Of a stretch of DNA of 64,000 nucleotides, positions 1 to 9,742 are shown in pieces. The position numbers and the translations under genes were made by a program. The stretch is from Sphaerisporangium siamense (GTDB lineage: Bacteria > Actinomycetota > Actinomycetes > Streptosporangiales > Streptosporangiaceae). A model generated the notes under the pieces. It was not told the origin of the DNA. It did not search any database and was given only the letters and a program-made list of their open reading frames with translations. The first letter of the stretch is position 1. Each line of letters begins with the position of its first letter. The stretch covers positions 5,332,001 to 5,396,000 of the forward strand of contig NZ_JACHND010000001.1 in assembly GCF_014205275.1 (NCBI RefSeq). The letters are read 5' to 3'.

Positions 1-650
<650 letters not shown>

Positions 651-651
<1 letters not shown>

Positions 652-1838
652 TGCGCACCATCGACTCCCTCGACGTCAAGGGGCGGCGCGTCCTGGTGCG
701 CGCCGACCTCAACGTCCCCCTCGACGGGGACACGATCACCGACGACGGCCGCATCCGCGCCTCGGTGCCGACGATCGCCGAGCTGGCGGGCCGGGGTGCG
801 CGGGTGATCGTCTGCGCCCACCTCGGCCGCCCCAAGGGCAAGGTGGCGCCGCAGTTCTCCCTGGCGCCCGTCGCCGCCCGGCTCGGCGAGCTGCTCGGCG
901 CCCCGGTGCGGTTCGCCACCGACGTCGTCGGCGACTCGGCGCGTGAGACCGCCGAGGGGCTGGGCGACGGCGAGGTCGCCCTGCTGGAGAACCTCCGGTT
1001 CGAGCCGGGCGAGGAGTCCAAGGACGACGAGGCGCGCGCGGCGTTCGCCGAGAAGCTGGCGGGGCTGGCCGAGCTGTACGTCGGCGACGGCTTCGGCGCG
1101 GTGCACCGCAAGCACGCCAGCGTCTACGACGTGCCGAAGCTGCTGCCGCACGCGGCCGGCGGCCTGGTCGTGGCCGAGGTCGAGGTGCTCAAGAAGCTCA
1201 CCGAGGACCCCGCCCGCCCGTACGCCGTCGTGCTCGGCGGCGCCAAGGTCTCCGACAAGCTCGGCGTGATCGCCAACCTGCTCGCCAAGGTCGACCGCCT
1301 GGTCATCGGCGGCGGCATGGCCTACACCTTCCTCAAGGCCCAGGGCCACGAGGTCGGCAGGTCGCTGCTGCAGGAGGACCAGCTCGACCAGGTGCGCGGC
1401 TTCATCGCCGAGGCCGCCGAGCGCGGCGTCGAGCTCGTGCTGCCGGTGGACGTCCTCGCGGCCACCGAGTTCGCCGAGGACGCCGAGCACGAGGCCGTCG
1501 AGGCCACCGCGATCCCCGCCGACCGCGAGGGCCTGGACATCGGCCCGAAGAGCCGCGAGCTGTTCGCCGCCAAGCTGGCCGACGCCGCCACCGTCTTCTG
1601 GAACGGCCCCATGGGCGTGTTCGAGTTCGACGCGTTCGCGGGCGGCACGCGGGCCGTGGCCGAGGCGCTGGTCGCCTCCGGCGCCTTCACCGTCGTGGGT
1701 GGTGGCGACTCGGCGGCCGCGGTGCGTAAGCTCGGTCTCCCCGAGGACGGCTTCTCCCACATCTCCACAGGTGGCGGGGCCAGTCTCGAATACTTGGAGG
1801 GCAAGACCCTGCCCGGACTCGCCGCGCTGGAGGACTGA
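651..1838 (+). CDS. pgk: phosphoglycerate kinase
   Basis: A 395-residue phosphoglycerate kinase, the usual length. It transfers the acyl phosphate of 1,3-bisphosphoglycerate to ADP. The N-terminal substrate-binding segments ([10 protein letters not shown] near residue 20, AHLGRPKG near 60) and the C-terminal nucleotide-binding GGGDSAAAV motif are visible. The ATG at 651 shares a base with the gap stop codon, and the protein begins at the family's normal N-terminus; an upstream in-frame start would lie inside gap. tpiA follows after 7 bases. The cytosolic glycolytic role is certain. Confidence 0.98.
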
Positions 1839-1845
1839 GCGACCC

Positions 1846-2631
1846 ATGAGCACCGCCCGCAAGCCGCTCTTCGCCGGTAACTGGAAGATGAACCTCAACC
1901 ACCTTGAGGCCATCGCGCTGGTCCAGAAGCTGGCGTTCTCACTGACCGACAAGGATTTCGACCGCGCCGACGTCGCGGTGCTGCCTCCGTTCACCGACCT
2001 GCGCAGCGTGCAGACCCTGGTGGACGGCGACAAGCTCCGCATCGTCTACGGCGCGCAGGACCTGTCGGTGCACGACAGCGGGGCCTACACCGGAGAGATC
2101 TCCGGCACGATGCTCGCCAAGCTGGGCTGCACGTACGTGCTGGCCGGCCACTCCGAGCGCCGGCAGTACCACCGCGAGGACGACCAGGTGGTCGGCGCCA
2201 AGGTGCAGGCGGCCTACCGGCACTCGCTCACGCCGATCCTGTGCGTGGGCGAGGGCCTGCCCGTCCGGCAGGCCGGCGGGCACGTCGCCTACGCGGTGTC
2301 CCAGCTCGACGCGGCGCTGAACGGCGTGAAGACCGAGCAGGCCAGGTCGCTGGTCCTGGCCTACGAGCCGGTCTGGGCCATCGGCACCGGCGAGGTCGCC
2401 ACCCCGGACGACGCGCAGGAGGTCTGCACGGCGTTGCGGGCGCGACTCGCCGAGCTGTACGACGCCGAGGTGGCCGCCGCCGTCCGTATCCTTTACGGTG
2501 GGTCGGTCAAGTCCGACAACATCGCCGGCATCATGGCACAGCCCGATGTCGACGGGGCGCTGGTGGGAGGCGCGAGCCTCGATCCGGCCGACTTCGTCAA
2601 GATCTGCCGTTTTGGCGAAATATCGGGCTAG
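1846..2631 (+). CDS. tpiA: triose-phosphate isomerase
   Basis: A 261-residue TIM-barrel isomerase interconverting dihydroxyacetone phosphate and glyceraldehyde 3-phosphate. Diagnostic segments are GNWKMN near the N-terminus, AGHSERR with the catalytic His, [10 protein letters not shown] with the catalytic Glu, and the phosphate-binding [10 protein letters not shown]. The ATG at 1846 gives the standard N-terminus; a longer frame reaching into pgk is only read-through. It lies 7 bases after pgk and completes the gap-pgk-tpiA operon. Confidence 0.98.
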   Translation: MSTARKPLFAGNWKMNLNHLEAIALVQKLAFSLTDKDFDRADVAVLPPFTDLRSVQTLVDGDKLRIVYGAQDLSVHDSGAYTGEISGTMLAKLGCTYVLAGHSERRQYHREDDQVVGAKVQAAYRHSLTPILCVGEGLPVRQAGGHVAYAVSQLDAALNGVKTEQARSLVLAYEPVWAIGTGEVATPDDAQEVCTALRARLAELYDAEVAAAVRILYGGSVKSDNIAGIMAQPDVDGALVGGASLDPADFVKICRFGEISG

Positions 2632-2760
2632 CTGAGCTGTTTCGGAGGTGCGAGTTGACATTACGACGTACCCTCGAAGAGATAGTTTGAATCGTCACCC
2701 GGCTATGGTCGGGGCAGGTCAGGTCGCGCTGCGGCGCGCGTAACAGGGAACAGGTCAACG

Positions 2761-2991
2761 GTGACTATTGGCATCTCGATCGCCCTCATTCTGTCGAGCG
2801 CACTCATGGTGCTGCTCGTGTTGCTCCACAAGGGCAAGGGCGGAGGCCTTTCGGACCTCTTCGGCGGCGGGTTCACGTCGTCGTTCGGCGGGTCCTCGGT
2901 GGTGGAGCGGAACCTCGACCGCCTCACGATCATCACCGGGACGGTCTGGTTCGTCTGCATCATCGCCCTCGGCCTGATCCTCAAACCGTAA
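2761..2991 (+). CDS. secG: preprotein translocase subunit SecG
   Basis: A 76-residue membrane protein with two hydrophobic helices (about residues 2-22 and 50-73) separated by a Gly/Ser-rich cytoplasmic loop containing GKGGGLSDLFGGG, the SecG hallmark. SecG joins SecYE to aid protein export. The start is a GTG at 2761 with a modest purine-rich site upstream. It sits 129 bases downstream of tpiA, and a TTGACA at 2655-2660 hints at its own promoter, but no well-spaced -10 was found. The tpiA-secG order is common in actinomycetes. Confidence 0.95.
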   Translation: MTIGISIALILSSALMVLLVLLHKGKGGGLSDLFGGGFTSSFGGSSVVERNLDRLTIITGTVWFVCIIALGLILKP

Positions 2992-3028
2992 CCCGCCCGC
3001 CCGTGGCCGGGCCTGACAGTGATTCTTT

Positions 3029-3048
3029 CCCCCGCTCCAGAGCGGGGG
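3029..3048 (+). terminator. GC hairpin between secG and rbpA
   Basis: A perfect 8-bp stem (CCCCCGCT / AGCGGGGG) with a 4-base CCAG loop lies 38 bases after secG and 22 bases before rbpA. It lacks a T-run. It could terminate secG transcription or form a leader hairpin in the rbpA transcript; the sequence does not decide. Confidence 0.55.
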
Positions 3049-3070
3049 CGATCGAGCGAGGAGTTCATCC

Positions 3071-3418
3071 GTGGGTAGTGGCAACGCGATCCGTGGTAGC
3101 CGTGTCGGCGCCGGGCCGATGGGCGAGGCCGAGCGTGGCGAGGCGGCCCCTCGAGTGCGGGTCTCGTTCTGGTGCGCCAACATGCACGAGACGCGTCCGA
3201 GTTTCGCCAGCGACGCCGCCGTTCCCGAGTACTGGGACTGCCCGCGGTGCGGTCTCCCGGCCGGCCAGGACGAGTCTGCCCCGCCCGCGCCCCCGCGAAA
3301 CGAGCCGTACAAGACGCACCTGGCCTACGTGAAGGAGCGGCGCAGCGACACGGACGGCGCCGCGATCCTCGCCGAGGCCCTGGAGCGTCTGCGCAGCAGC
3401 AACCGCACTCCCTGGTAG
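3071..3418 (+). CDS. rbpA: RNA polymerase-binding protein RbpA
   Basis: A 115-residue RbpA, the actinobacterial transcription factor that binds RNA polymerase and the principal sigma factor and stabilises open complexes. The family signature is clear: a basic N-terminal arm (GNAIRGSRVG), the core with FWCANMHETRPSFA and WDCPRCGLPAG cysteine pairs, and the C-terminal sigma-interacting helix beginning EPYKTHLAYVKERRS and ending with ILAEALERLR. The GTG start at 3071 follows GAGGAG at 8 bases. A strong terminator follows. Its presence itself supports an actinobacterial host. Confidence 0.97.
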   Translation: MGSGNAIRGSRVGAGPMGEAERGEAAPRVRVSFWCANMHETRPSFASDAAVPEYWDCPRCGLPAGQDESAPPAPPRNEPYKTHLAYVKERRSDTDGAAILAEALERLRSSNRTPW

Positions 3419-3444
3419 ACCCCGCGCCGCAGTCCGGCGCGTGC

Positions 3445-3478
3445 GAAGGCCCCCGCGGATCCGTCCGCGGGGGCCTTC
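3445..3478. terminator. strong 15-bp hairpin terminator after rbpA
   Basis: A perfect 15-bp stem (GAAGGCCCCCGCGGA and its complement) with a TCCG loop lies between convergent rbpA and the amidohydrolase gene. Its symmetry suits bidirectional termination. There is no long T-run, as usual for high-GC actinomycetes. Confidence 0.9.
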
Positions 3479-3503
3479 GTCACCTTCGGGGCGGGGCGGG
3501 TGC

Positions 3504-5147
3504 TCAGGCGTGCCGCTCGTACACCGCCTCGCCGCCGACGAAGGTCAGGTCCACCTGGGTCGTCCAGATGTCGCCGGGCGCCAGCGCGTACGGGTCGCGG
3601 TCGAGCACGACCAGGTCCGCGCGGTTGCCCGCCGCGATGACGCCCGCCTCCTCGTCGTGGTTGATCCACGCCGACCCCGCGGTGTAGGCGGTCATGACCG
3701 TGGCCAGGTCCAGGCTCTGGTGCGGCAGGAACGGCGTCTGCGCCGTGGGGTAACTCGCGTGCACCGACCCTCCGGGCTCGGTGCGGTTCACCGCCACGTG
3801 CATGGCCTGCAGCGGGTCGGCCGACGACACCGGCCAGTCGCTGCCCGCGCACAGCCGGGCGCCGGTGCGCACCAGGTCGGCGAACGGGTACTGCCAGCCG
3901 GCGCGCTCCTCGCCGAGGAACGGGATGCACAGCTCGTCCATCTGCATGTGGTGGGTGGCCCACAGCGGCTGCAGGTTCGCGGTCACGCCGAGCGCGGCGA
4001 AGCGCGGGACGTCGGACGGCTCGATGATCTGCACGTGCGCGATGTGGTGCCGGTTGGCGGGGGAGGTGCCCTCCAGGGAGTCCAGCGCCTCGCGGACGGC
4101 GCGCTCGCCGATGGCGTGGAAGTGCACCTGGAAGCCGCGCCGGTCCAGCTCGGCGACGTACCCCTTCAGCAGCGCGGGGTCCACGTACGACAGGCCGCGC
4201 TGGTCGGGGCCGCAGTGGCAGTACGGCTCGATCACCGCGGCGGTGAAGTTCTCCGGGATGCCGTCCTGCATGATCTTCACCGACCCGGCGGTGAACGTGC
4301 CCCCGGCCCCGGCGCGCCGCGCGGCCATCTCCTCGATCTGGTCGGCCCCGCGGGTGCGGTCCCACCACAGCGCGCCGACCACGCGCGCCTTCAGCCGCCC
4401 GGCCCCGGCGGCCGAGACGTAGGCGGGGTACTGGTCGTCGGAGCCCGCGTAGGAGCCGACGATGGCGTCCTGCCAGCCGGTGACGCCGAGCGAGAACAGG
4501 TGGGACTGGGCGTCCATGAGCGCGGCGTCGATGTCGGCGCCGGTGGGCCGGGGGGTGAGCAGGCCGACCAGGTCCATGGCGCCCTCGTGCAGGACGCCGC
4601 TCGGCGTGCCGTCGGGGTCGCGCTCGATGCGGCCGTCGGCGGGGTCGGGCGTGCCGGCGGTGATCCCGGCGATCTCCAGGGCGCGCGTGTTGACCCAGGC
4701 GGCGTGGTGGTCGCGCTGGATGAGGTAGACGGGCCGGTCTGCGAAGTCGATCTGGCGGCGGTGCGGCAGCCCGCCGGCGAAGGCGGACATGTCCCAGCCG
4801 CCGCCGTCGATCCAGGCGGCGTCCGGGCGGGCCGCGGCGTAGGCGGCGATCTTCTCCACGTAGGCGTCCAGGCCGTAGACCTGGGACAGGTCGCACTTGG
4901 CCCGCTCCAGCCCGGCCTGCACCGGGTGGATGTGGGCGTCGGTGAAGCCGGGCGTGAGGAGCCTGCCGGCCAGGTCCACCGTCTCGTGCCCGGGGCGGGC
5001 CTGCCTCGCGACCTCGTCCTCCTCGCCGACGGCGGCGACGCGCCCGTCGCGGACGAGCACCGCCCGTGCGAAGGCCGGGGCGGCGTGGGGGACGGCGCGG
5101 GGGGAGGCGGTGAACACCGGGCCGCCGCGGAAGAGCAGATCGGTCAT
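3504..5147 (-). CDS. amidohydrolase family protein (YtcJ/Amidohydrolase_3 type)
   Basis: A 547-residue metal-dependent amidohydrolase. The N-terminus has the beta-sandwich strand LLFRGGPVFTASPRAVPHA, then GFTDAHIHPVQAG with the metal-binding HxH pair. A long TIM-barrel follows with QRDHHAAWVN, GSVKIMQDG, FHAIGERAVR and the late AGSDWPVSSADPL aspartate motif. These are features of the Amidohydrolase_3 (YtcJ) group, whose members hydrolyse amides or imides of mostly unknown substrate. The ATG at 5147 was chosen because the residues just upstream in the longer frame are Gly/Pro/Arg-rich and unlike the family. It is monocistronic and faces rbpA. The substrate cannot be named. Confidence 0.88.
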   Translation of the reverse strand: MTDLLFRGGPVFTASPRAVPHAAPAFARAVLVRDGRVAAVGEEDEVARQARPGHETVDLAGRLLTPGFTDAHIHPVQAGLERAKCDLSQVYGLDAYVEKIAAYAAARPDAAWIDGGGWDMSAFAGGLPHRRQIDFADRPVYLIQRDHHAAWVNTRALEIAGITAGTPDPADGRIERDPDGTPSGVLHEGAMDLVGLLTPRPTGADIDAALMDAQSHLFSLGVTGWQDAIVGSYAGSDDQYPAYVSAAGAGRLKARVVGALWWDRTRGADQIEEMAARRAGAGGTFTAGSVKIMQDGIPENFTAAVIEPYCHCGPDQRGLSYVDPALLKGYVAELDRRGFQVHFHAIGERAVREALDSLEGTSPANRHHIAHVQIIEPSDVPRFAALGVTANLQPLWATHHMQMDELCIPFLGEERAGWQYPFADLVRTGARLCAGSDWPVSSADPLQAMHVAVNRTEPGGSVHASYPTAQTPFLPHQSLDLATVMTAYTAGSAWINHDEEAGVIAAGNRADLVVLDRDPYALAPGDIWTTQVDLTFVGGEAVYERHA

Positions 5148-5407
5148 CGAGAATCCGGGGCCGCCGCGACGGGCCGCCCCTCCTCCTGCCTGTTGTGGGG
5201 TCGGGGACTTCGCACCGCCATATCCTGCTATATCCGTCGAAGCCCCGCAGCGTGCCGACCGAGCACGCCGGCAAGACACGGCGTAACCCGCGAAAACGCC
5301 TGTTCGTCGACAAAGCGCGTAGATGAAACGGGCGGCTCATCCCTGTGTAGCAGTTCTGTAACAGGACGGCGGCACTCTGGCATCCAGACACACCAGGGGA
5401 GATGTGA

Positions 5408-6442
5408 ATGGGCTTCTTGCGGATCCGCACGACCGTGGACGAACGGCCGGGACGGCTCGCGTCCCTCACCGCGGCGCTCGCCGCCAAGGGCGGCAACATC
5501 CTCGGGCTGACCGTCCAGCCCGACGCCGACGGCACGGTCGACGAGTTCGTCGCCGACATCCCCGCCTCCGCCGACGCCGTGCGCGCGGCGCTGGAGGCGG
5601 CAGGGGGGCGCCGCGTCCAGGTGGTGCCGGCCACGGCCCACGAGCTGACCGACGAGCCCACGCGCGTGCTGCTGCTGGCCTCACGCCTGCGCGCCGCGCC
5701 GTGGCGGCTACCGGAGGTGCTGGCCGACCTGCTGCGCGCCGACGACGCGCGCTGGGTCTACGGCGCCGAGCTGTCCGACCTGCCCGACCCGACGCTGCTG
5801 ACCGTGCCCGTCGCCCCGCGCCGCGCCGTCCGGCTGCGCCGCATCGGCCTGCCGTTCACGCTCACCGAGTCCGCCCGCGCCGCCGCGCTGGTGCGCCTGG
5901 CCCAGCCGCCCGCCGAGACTCTGCCCGCCGAGCGGCCGGTGGTGCTGAACGACGGCGTCGAGGTGCGGGTGCGCCCGCTCACCCCGCTCTACCGCGAGGC
6001 CGTCCGCGACCTGCACGACCGCTGCTCGCCGGACTCGCGCAGGTTCCGGTACTTCACGGCCGCGCCGTCGCCACGCCCGGGCATGTTCGACCGGCTGTGC
6101 GACCGCGGCCGGTGCCACTCGCTGGTCGCGGGGTACGACGGCCAGGTGGTGGCCATGGCGAACCTGCTGTTCAGCCCCGACCCCGGCACCGCCGAGATGG
6201 CGTTCCTGGTGGAGGACCGCTGGCAGGGCCGCGGCCTCGGTGGCGCGCTCGCGCGCATGCTGCTGGGCGAGGCGCGCGACCTCGGCTTCGCGGAGGTCCG
6301 CGCGACCCTGCTGTCGGACAACGCGCGCATGCGCCGCCTGCTGCTGTCCCTCGGCGCGACGCCGGCCTACACCGAGGACCCGGGTGTGCTGGAGGCGCGC
6401 ATCGCCGCCGGGGCGGCGGTGCCCGCGCCCCGGAAGGCCTGA
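5408..6442 (+). CDS. ACT domain-GNAT acetyltransferase fusion
   Basis: A 344-residue two-domain protein. Residues 1-80 form an ACT domain (FLRIRTTVDERPGRLASL, then GGNILGLTVQP), a small-molecule-binding module often sensing amino acids. The C-terminal half is a GNAT fold with VRVRPLTPLYREAVRDLH and the acetyl-CoA loop EDRWQGRGLGGALARMLL. A middle segment of about 100 residues is less clear. ACT-GNAT fusions are known in actinomycetes, where characterised members are protein lysine acetyltransferases allosterically controlled by amino acids; that role here is inference. The ATG at 5408 follows AGGGGAGA. It is divergent from the amidohydrolase and appears monocistronic. Confidence 0.87.
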   Translation: MGFLRIRTTVDERPGRLASLTAALAAKGGNILGLTVQPDADGTVDEFVADIPASADAVRAALEAAGGRRVQVVPATAHELTDEPTRVLLLASRLRAAPWRLPEVLADLLRADDARWVYGAELSDLPDPTLLTVPVAPRRAVRLRRIGLPFTLTESARAAALVRLAQPPAETLPAERPVVLNDGVEVRVRPLTPLYREAVRDLHDRCSPDSRRFRYFTAAPSPRPGMFDRLCDRGRCHSLVAGYDGQVVAMANLLFSPDPGTAEMAFLVEDRWQGRGLGGALARMLLGEARDLGFAEVRATLLSDNARMRRLLLSLGATPAYTEDPGVLEARIAAGAAVPAPRKA

Positions 6443-6454
6443 CGCGGCCGGTCG

Positions 6455-7105
6455 CTACTCGGCGCGGCGCCGGGGGTGCGGCCCGGAGTCGCCGTCGCCG
6501 CCCTCCGGGCCCTGCGGCTCGGCGTCCGGCGCGGGCGGGATCCCGAAGGCGTCCAGGCGCCGCTCGATGCGGTCCAGGCTGGTCTGGATGCGCTCCAGGC
6601 GGGCGATGTGGGACGGCCTGGGGTTGAAGAGCAGCGCCCCCTCGGTGAGCGTCCCGATGGGACGGCCCGCGCGCTCCTCCTGCTCCTCGCCGACGCGGGC
6701 GCGCAGGGTCACGGGGTCGGCGCCGTGCCGCTCCAGCACCTGGGCGGCGACCCCGCTCGGGTCGCGCAGCAGGGCGAGCAGGATGTGCTCGGTGCCGATG
6801 TACCCGGCCTGCACCTGCAGGGCCTCGCGCAGGGAGAGTTCGAGCAGCTTCTTGGCGTCCGCGGTGAAGGGGATGTGCCCGAGCGGCGCGGAGGAGCCAC
6901 GGCCCTCGAACTCCTCGACGCCGGCCCTGGCCGCCTCCAGGGTGAGGCCGGACTCCCGAAGGACGGTTCCGCCGAGCCCCTCGGTGTCGCCGAGCAGGCC
7001 GAGCAGCACGTGCTCGGGGCCGATGTGGCGGTGGTCGAGCCGCCGCGCCTCCTCCTGCGCGAGGACCACGACACGACGGGCGGAATCGCTGAAGCGCTCG
7101 AACAC
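6455..7105 (-). CDS. stand-alone Clp N-terminal domain protein
   Basis: A 216-residue protein with two ClpA/ClpC-type N-terminal repeats: FERFSDSARRVVVLAQEEARRLDHRHIGPEHVLLGLL (in pieces) near residues 2-40, and the second around ADAKKLLELSL and YIGTEHILLALL near 80-130. It ends in a short helix (RIQTSLDRIERRLDAFGI) and an acidic/proline tail. There is no AAA+ ATPase module, so it is not a chaperone itself. It may act as an adaptor or decoy for ClpC substrates (inference). The GTG start at 7105 is preceded by GGAGG at 6 bases. It is divergent from the molybdopterin oxidoreductase. Confidence 0.88.
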   Translation of the reverse strand: MFERFSDSARRVVVLAQEEARRLDHRHIGPEHVLLGLLGDTEGLGGTVLRESGLTLEAARAGVEEFEGRGSSAPLGHIPFTADAKKLLELSLREALQVQAGYIGTEHILLALLRDPSGVAAQVLERHGADPVTLRARVGEEQEERAGRPIGTLTEGALLFNPRPSHIARLERIQTSLDRIERRLDAFGIPPAPDAEPQGPEGGDGDSGPHPRRRAE

Positions 7106-7321
7106 AGGGGGCCTCCGCAAGCGTTTGGGTGAAGATCCGGGCGAGGGGGCGGCCCGGCGTGCGGCACCTTCCACTATGCGCCAATTCCCGCGGTCGCGGC
7201 GGACCCTTTTCGCCGCGGGCGCACCGCTCCGCCGGTCCCTGGGGGACGGGTCTGGAGCGCACGGCCGGCGCGGGCTACCCTGAGTTCGATTACTGAACCC
7301 AAGTGGCGGCGGAGAGGCGAC

Positions 7322-9634
7322 ATGGACACCGAATGGCGGCCCACGGCCTGCGTGCTGTGCGCGAGCAACTGCGGCATCGAGGTCCGGCTCGACGGCAGGC
7401 GGTTCGATCGCGTCCGCGGCGACCGGGCGCACCCGTCCTCCCAGGGGTACACCTGCGAGAAGCCGCTGCGCCTCGACCACTACCAGAACGCGGCCGACCG
7501 CCTCACCCACCCGCTCCGGCGGCGGCCGGACGGCACCTTCGAGCGCGTCGGCTGGGACGTCGCCATCGCCGACGTCGCCGCCGCCCTCTCCCGGGTCCGC
7601 GACGCGCACGGCGGGGAGTCGATCTTCTACTTCGGCGGCGGAGGCCAGGGCAACCACCTCGGCGGCTCCTACGCGGGCGCGCTCATGCGCGCGCTCGGCG
7701 CCCGCTACCGCTCCAACGCCCTGGCCCAGGAGAAGACCGGCCTGTACTGGGTGTCGGACCGCATGCTCGGCACCATGGTCACCGGCGACTTCGAGCACTG
7801 CGAGGTCGCGCTGTTCGTCGGCAAGAACCCCTGGCAGTCCCACGGCATCCCGCGCACCCGCCCCACCCTGCGCGAGATCGCCCGCGACCCCCGCCGCTGC
7901 CTGATCGTCATCGACCCGCGGCGCACCGAGACCGCCGAGCTGGCCGACATCCACCTGCGCCCCCGGCCGGGCGCCGACGCCTGGCTGCTGGCCGCCCTCG
8001 CGGCGGTGCTCGTCCAGGAGGACCTGATCGCCCGCGACTGGCTCGCCGCCCACACGACCGGGCTGGAGGAGGTGCGCGCGGCCCTGGAACAGGTGCCCGT
8101 CGCCGGGTACTGCGCGACGGCCGGGGCGCCCGAGGAGCAGGTCCGGCGGGCCGCCCGCCGGATCGCCGCCGCGGCCGGCGTCGCGGTGTTCGAGGACCTC
8201 GGCGTGCAGATGAACCGGCACTCGACGCTCAACAGCTACCTGGACAACCTGCTGTGGCTGCTCACCGGCAACTTCGGCCGTCCCGGCGCCAACAACCCGC
8301 CCATCCTGTTCGCCCCGTTCATCTCGTTCTCGCACCACGGCGCCAAGCGCGACCGCGTCAGCCCGGTGGCCGGGGCGCGGATCATCTCCGGGCTGGTCCC
8401 CGCCAACGTGATCGCCGAGGAGATCCTCACCGACCATCCCCGCCGCTACCGCGCGATGCTCGTCGAGTCCGCCAACCCCGCCCACTCGATCGCCGACTCC
8501 CCGCGCACGCGCGAGGCGCTCGCCGCGCTCGACCTGCTCGTGGTCGTCGACGTCGCCATGACCGAGACGGCCAGGCTCGCCCACTACGTCCTGCCCGCGC
8601 CCTCGCAGTTCGAGAAGTGGGAGGCGACGTTCTTCACCCTGGAGACCCCCGTCAACCAGTTCCACCTGCGCCGCCCCGTGCTGGACCCGCCGCCCGGCGC
8701 CGACCTGCTGCCCGAGCCGGAGATCTACGCCCGGCTGTGCGAGGCGATCGGCGCCCTCCCCGAGGAGCGGGTGCGGCCGCTGCGCGAGGCGGCCGGACGC
8801 GGCCGGCCGGAGTTCGCGCGGGCCTTCCTCGCCGCCCTGGAGGACCCGGATCAGGCGGCCGTCGCGGCGGTGCTGCTCTACCGCGCCCTCGGCCCCACGC
8901 TGCCCGGCGGCGCGGCGGCCGCCGCCTCGCTGTGGGCGCACGCCGTCCGGGTGGCGCGGGCCCACCCCGAGGCCGTCCGGCGCGCGGGCGTCGACGGCGA
9001 GGGCGTCCGGCGCGGGGGCGTCGACGGCGAGGGCGTCCGGCACGCGGCTATCGACGGGGAGGGCGTGGACCTGGGGAACCGGCTGTTCGACGCGATCCTC
9101 GCCGCGCCGTCCGGGCGCGTCTTCGCCGTCGACGCGCCCGGCGACGCCTGGCGGCGCCTCGGCACCCCCGACAAGAAGATCCACCTGGCGCTCCCCGACC
9201 TGCTGGAGGAGCTGGCGGGCCTCGGAGCGGGCCCGGCGGCGTCCCCCGGCTACCCGTTCGTGCTCTCGGCGGGGGAGCGGCGCTCCTTCACGGCCAACAC
9301 CATCGTCCGCGATCCCGCCTGGCGCAGGCGCGACCCGCACGGGACGCTGCGGATCAGCCCGCAGGACGCCTCGGGCCTCGGCCTGGCCGACGGGTCACGG
9401 GCCCGGGTCACCACCCGGCGCGGGTCGGCCGAGGCGACCGTGGAGATCACCGACACCCTGCTCCCCGGCCACATCTCCCTGCCGAACGGCCTCGGGCTCG
9501 CCTACCCGGGCGAGTCGGGGGAGGTGACGACGGGCGCCGCCCCGAACGAGCTGACCTCCTCCGGCGACCGCGACCCGTACGCGGGCACGCCGTGGCACAA
9601 ACACGTCCCGGCCCGCGTGGAGGCCGTGACCTGA
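7322..9634 (+). CDS. molybdopterin-dependent oxidoreductase
   Basis: A 770-residue member of the bis-MGD (DMSO reductase/formate dehydrogenase) superfamily. Cys10, Cys13, Cys17 and Cys45 form the N-terminal 4Fe-4S site (CVLCASNC ... GYTCEKP). FVGKNPWQSHG, a cofactor-contacting block near residue 200, and a C-terminal beta-barrel with LRISPQDASGLGLADG and LPNGLGLAYPG are typical. The substrate is unknown. No partner electron-transfer subunit or FdhD-like gene is adjacent. The ATG is preceded by GGAGAGG. Oddity: residues about 551-580 are three 10-residue repeats encoded by 30-bp tandem DNA repeats, an insertion absent from what the family normally needs. Confidence 0.9.
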   Translation: MDTEWRPTACVLCASNCGIEVRLDGRRFDRVRGDRAHPSSQGYTCEKPLRLDHYQNAADRLTHPLRRRPDGTFERVGWDVAIADVAAALSRVRDAHGGESIFYFGGGGQGNHLGGSYAGALMRALGARYRSNALAQEKTGLYWVSDRMLGTMVTGDFEHCEVALFVGKNPWQSHGIPRTRPTLREIARDPRRCLIVIDPRRTETAELADIHLRPRPGADAWLLAALAAVLVQEDLIARDWLAAHTTGLEEVRAALEQVPVAGYCATAGAPEEQVRRAARRIAAAAGVAVFEDLGVQMNRHSTLNSYLDNLLWLLTGNFGRPGANNPPILFAPFISFSHHGAKRDRVSPVAGARIISGLVPANVIAEEILTDHPRRYRAMLVESANPAHSIADSPRTREALAALDLLVVVDVAMTETARLAHYVLPAPSQFEKWEATFFTLETPVNQFHLRRPVLDPPPGADLLPEPEIYARLCEAIGALPEERVRPLREAAGRGRPEFARAFLAALEDPDQAAVAAVLLYRALGPTLPGGAAAAASLWAHAVRVARAHPEAVRRAGVDGEGVRRGGVDGEGVRHAAIDGEGVDLGNRLFDAILAAPSGRVFAVDAPGDAWRRLGTPDKKIHLALPDLLEELAGLGAGPAASPGYPFVLSAGERRSFTANTIVRDPAWRRRDPHGTLRISPQDASGLGLADGSRARVTTRRGSAEATVEITDTLLPGHISLPNGLGLAYPGESGEVTTGAAPNELTSSGDRDPYAGTPWHKHVPARVEAVT
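8971..9060 (+). repeat. 3 x 30-bp tandem repeat inside molybdopterin oxidoreductase gene
   Basis: Three consecutive 30-bp units (8971-9000, 9001-9030, 9031-9060) encode VRRAGVDGEG, VRRGGVDGEG and VRHAAIDGEG. The first two differ at 2 of 30 bases; the third has diverged further. The repeat keeps the frame and lies in a surface linker before the C-terminal barrel. Confidence 0.93.
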
Positions 9635-9742
9635 GGTCGCGTCCACGAGGCCCCGACGCCCGGGGTCGGCGCAGACGGCCGGAGTCGCGGCGGGCACTGC
9701 TGGGTCAGCACAGGGGCCGGAGCGGCGGCGGGTACCGCCCGG

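Noticed and set aside
2655-2688. TTGACA with TAGTTT as a promoter for secG
   Set aside because: The spacing is 22 bases, too long for a sigma-70-type promoter, so no promoter is annotated.
6455-9340. A 961-residue minus-strand frame covering the molybdopterin gene
   Set aside because: Only its C-terminal part (7105-6455) looks like protein, the Clp-N domains; the rest is antisense to the oxidoreductase and lacks family features.
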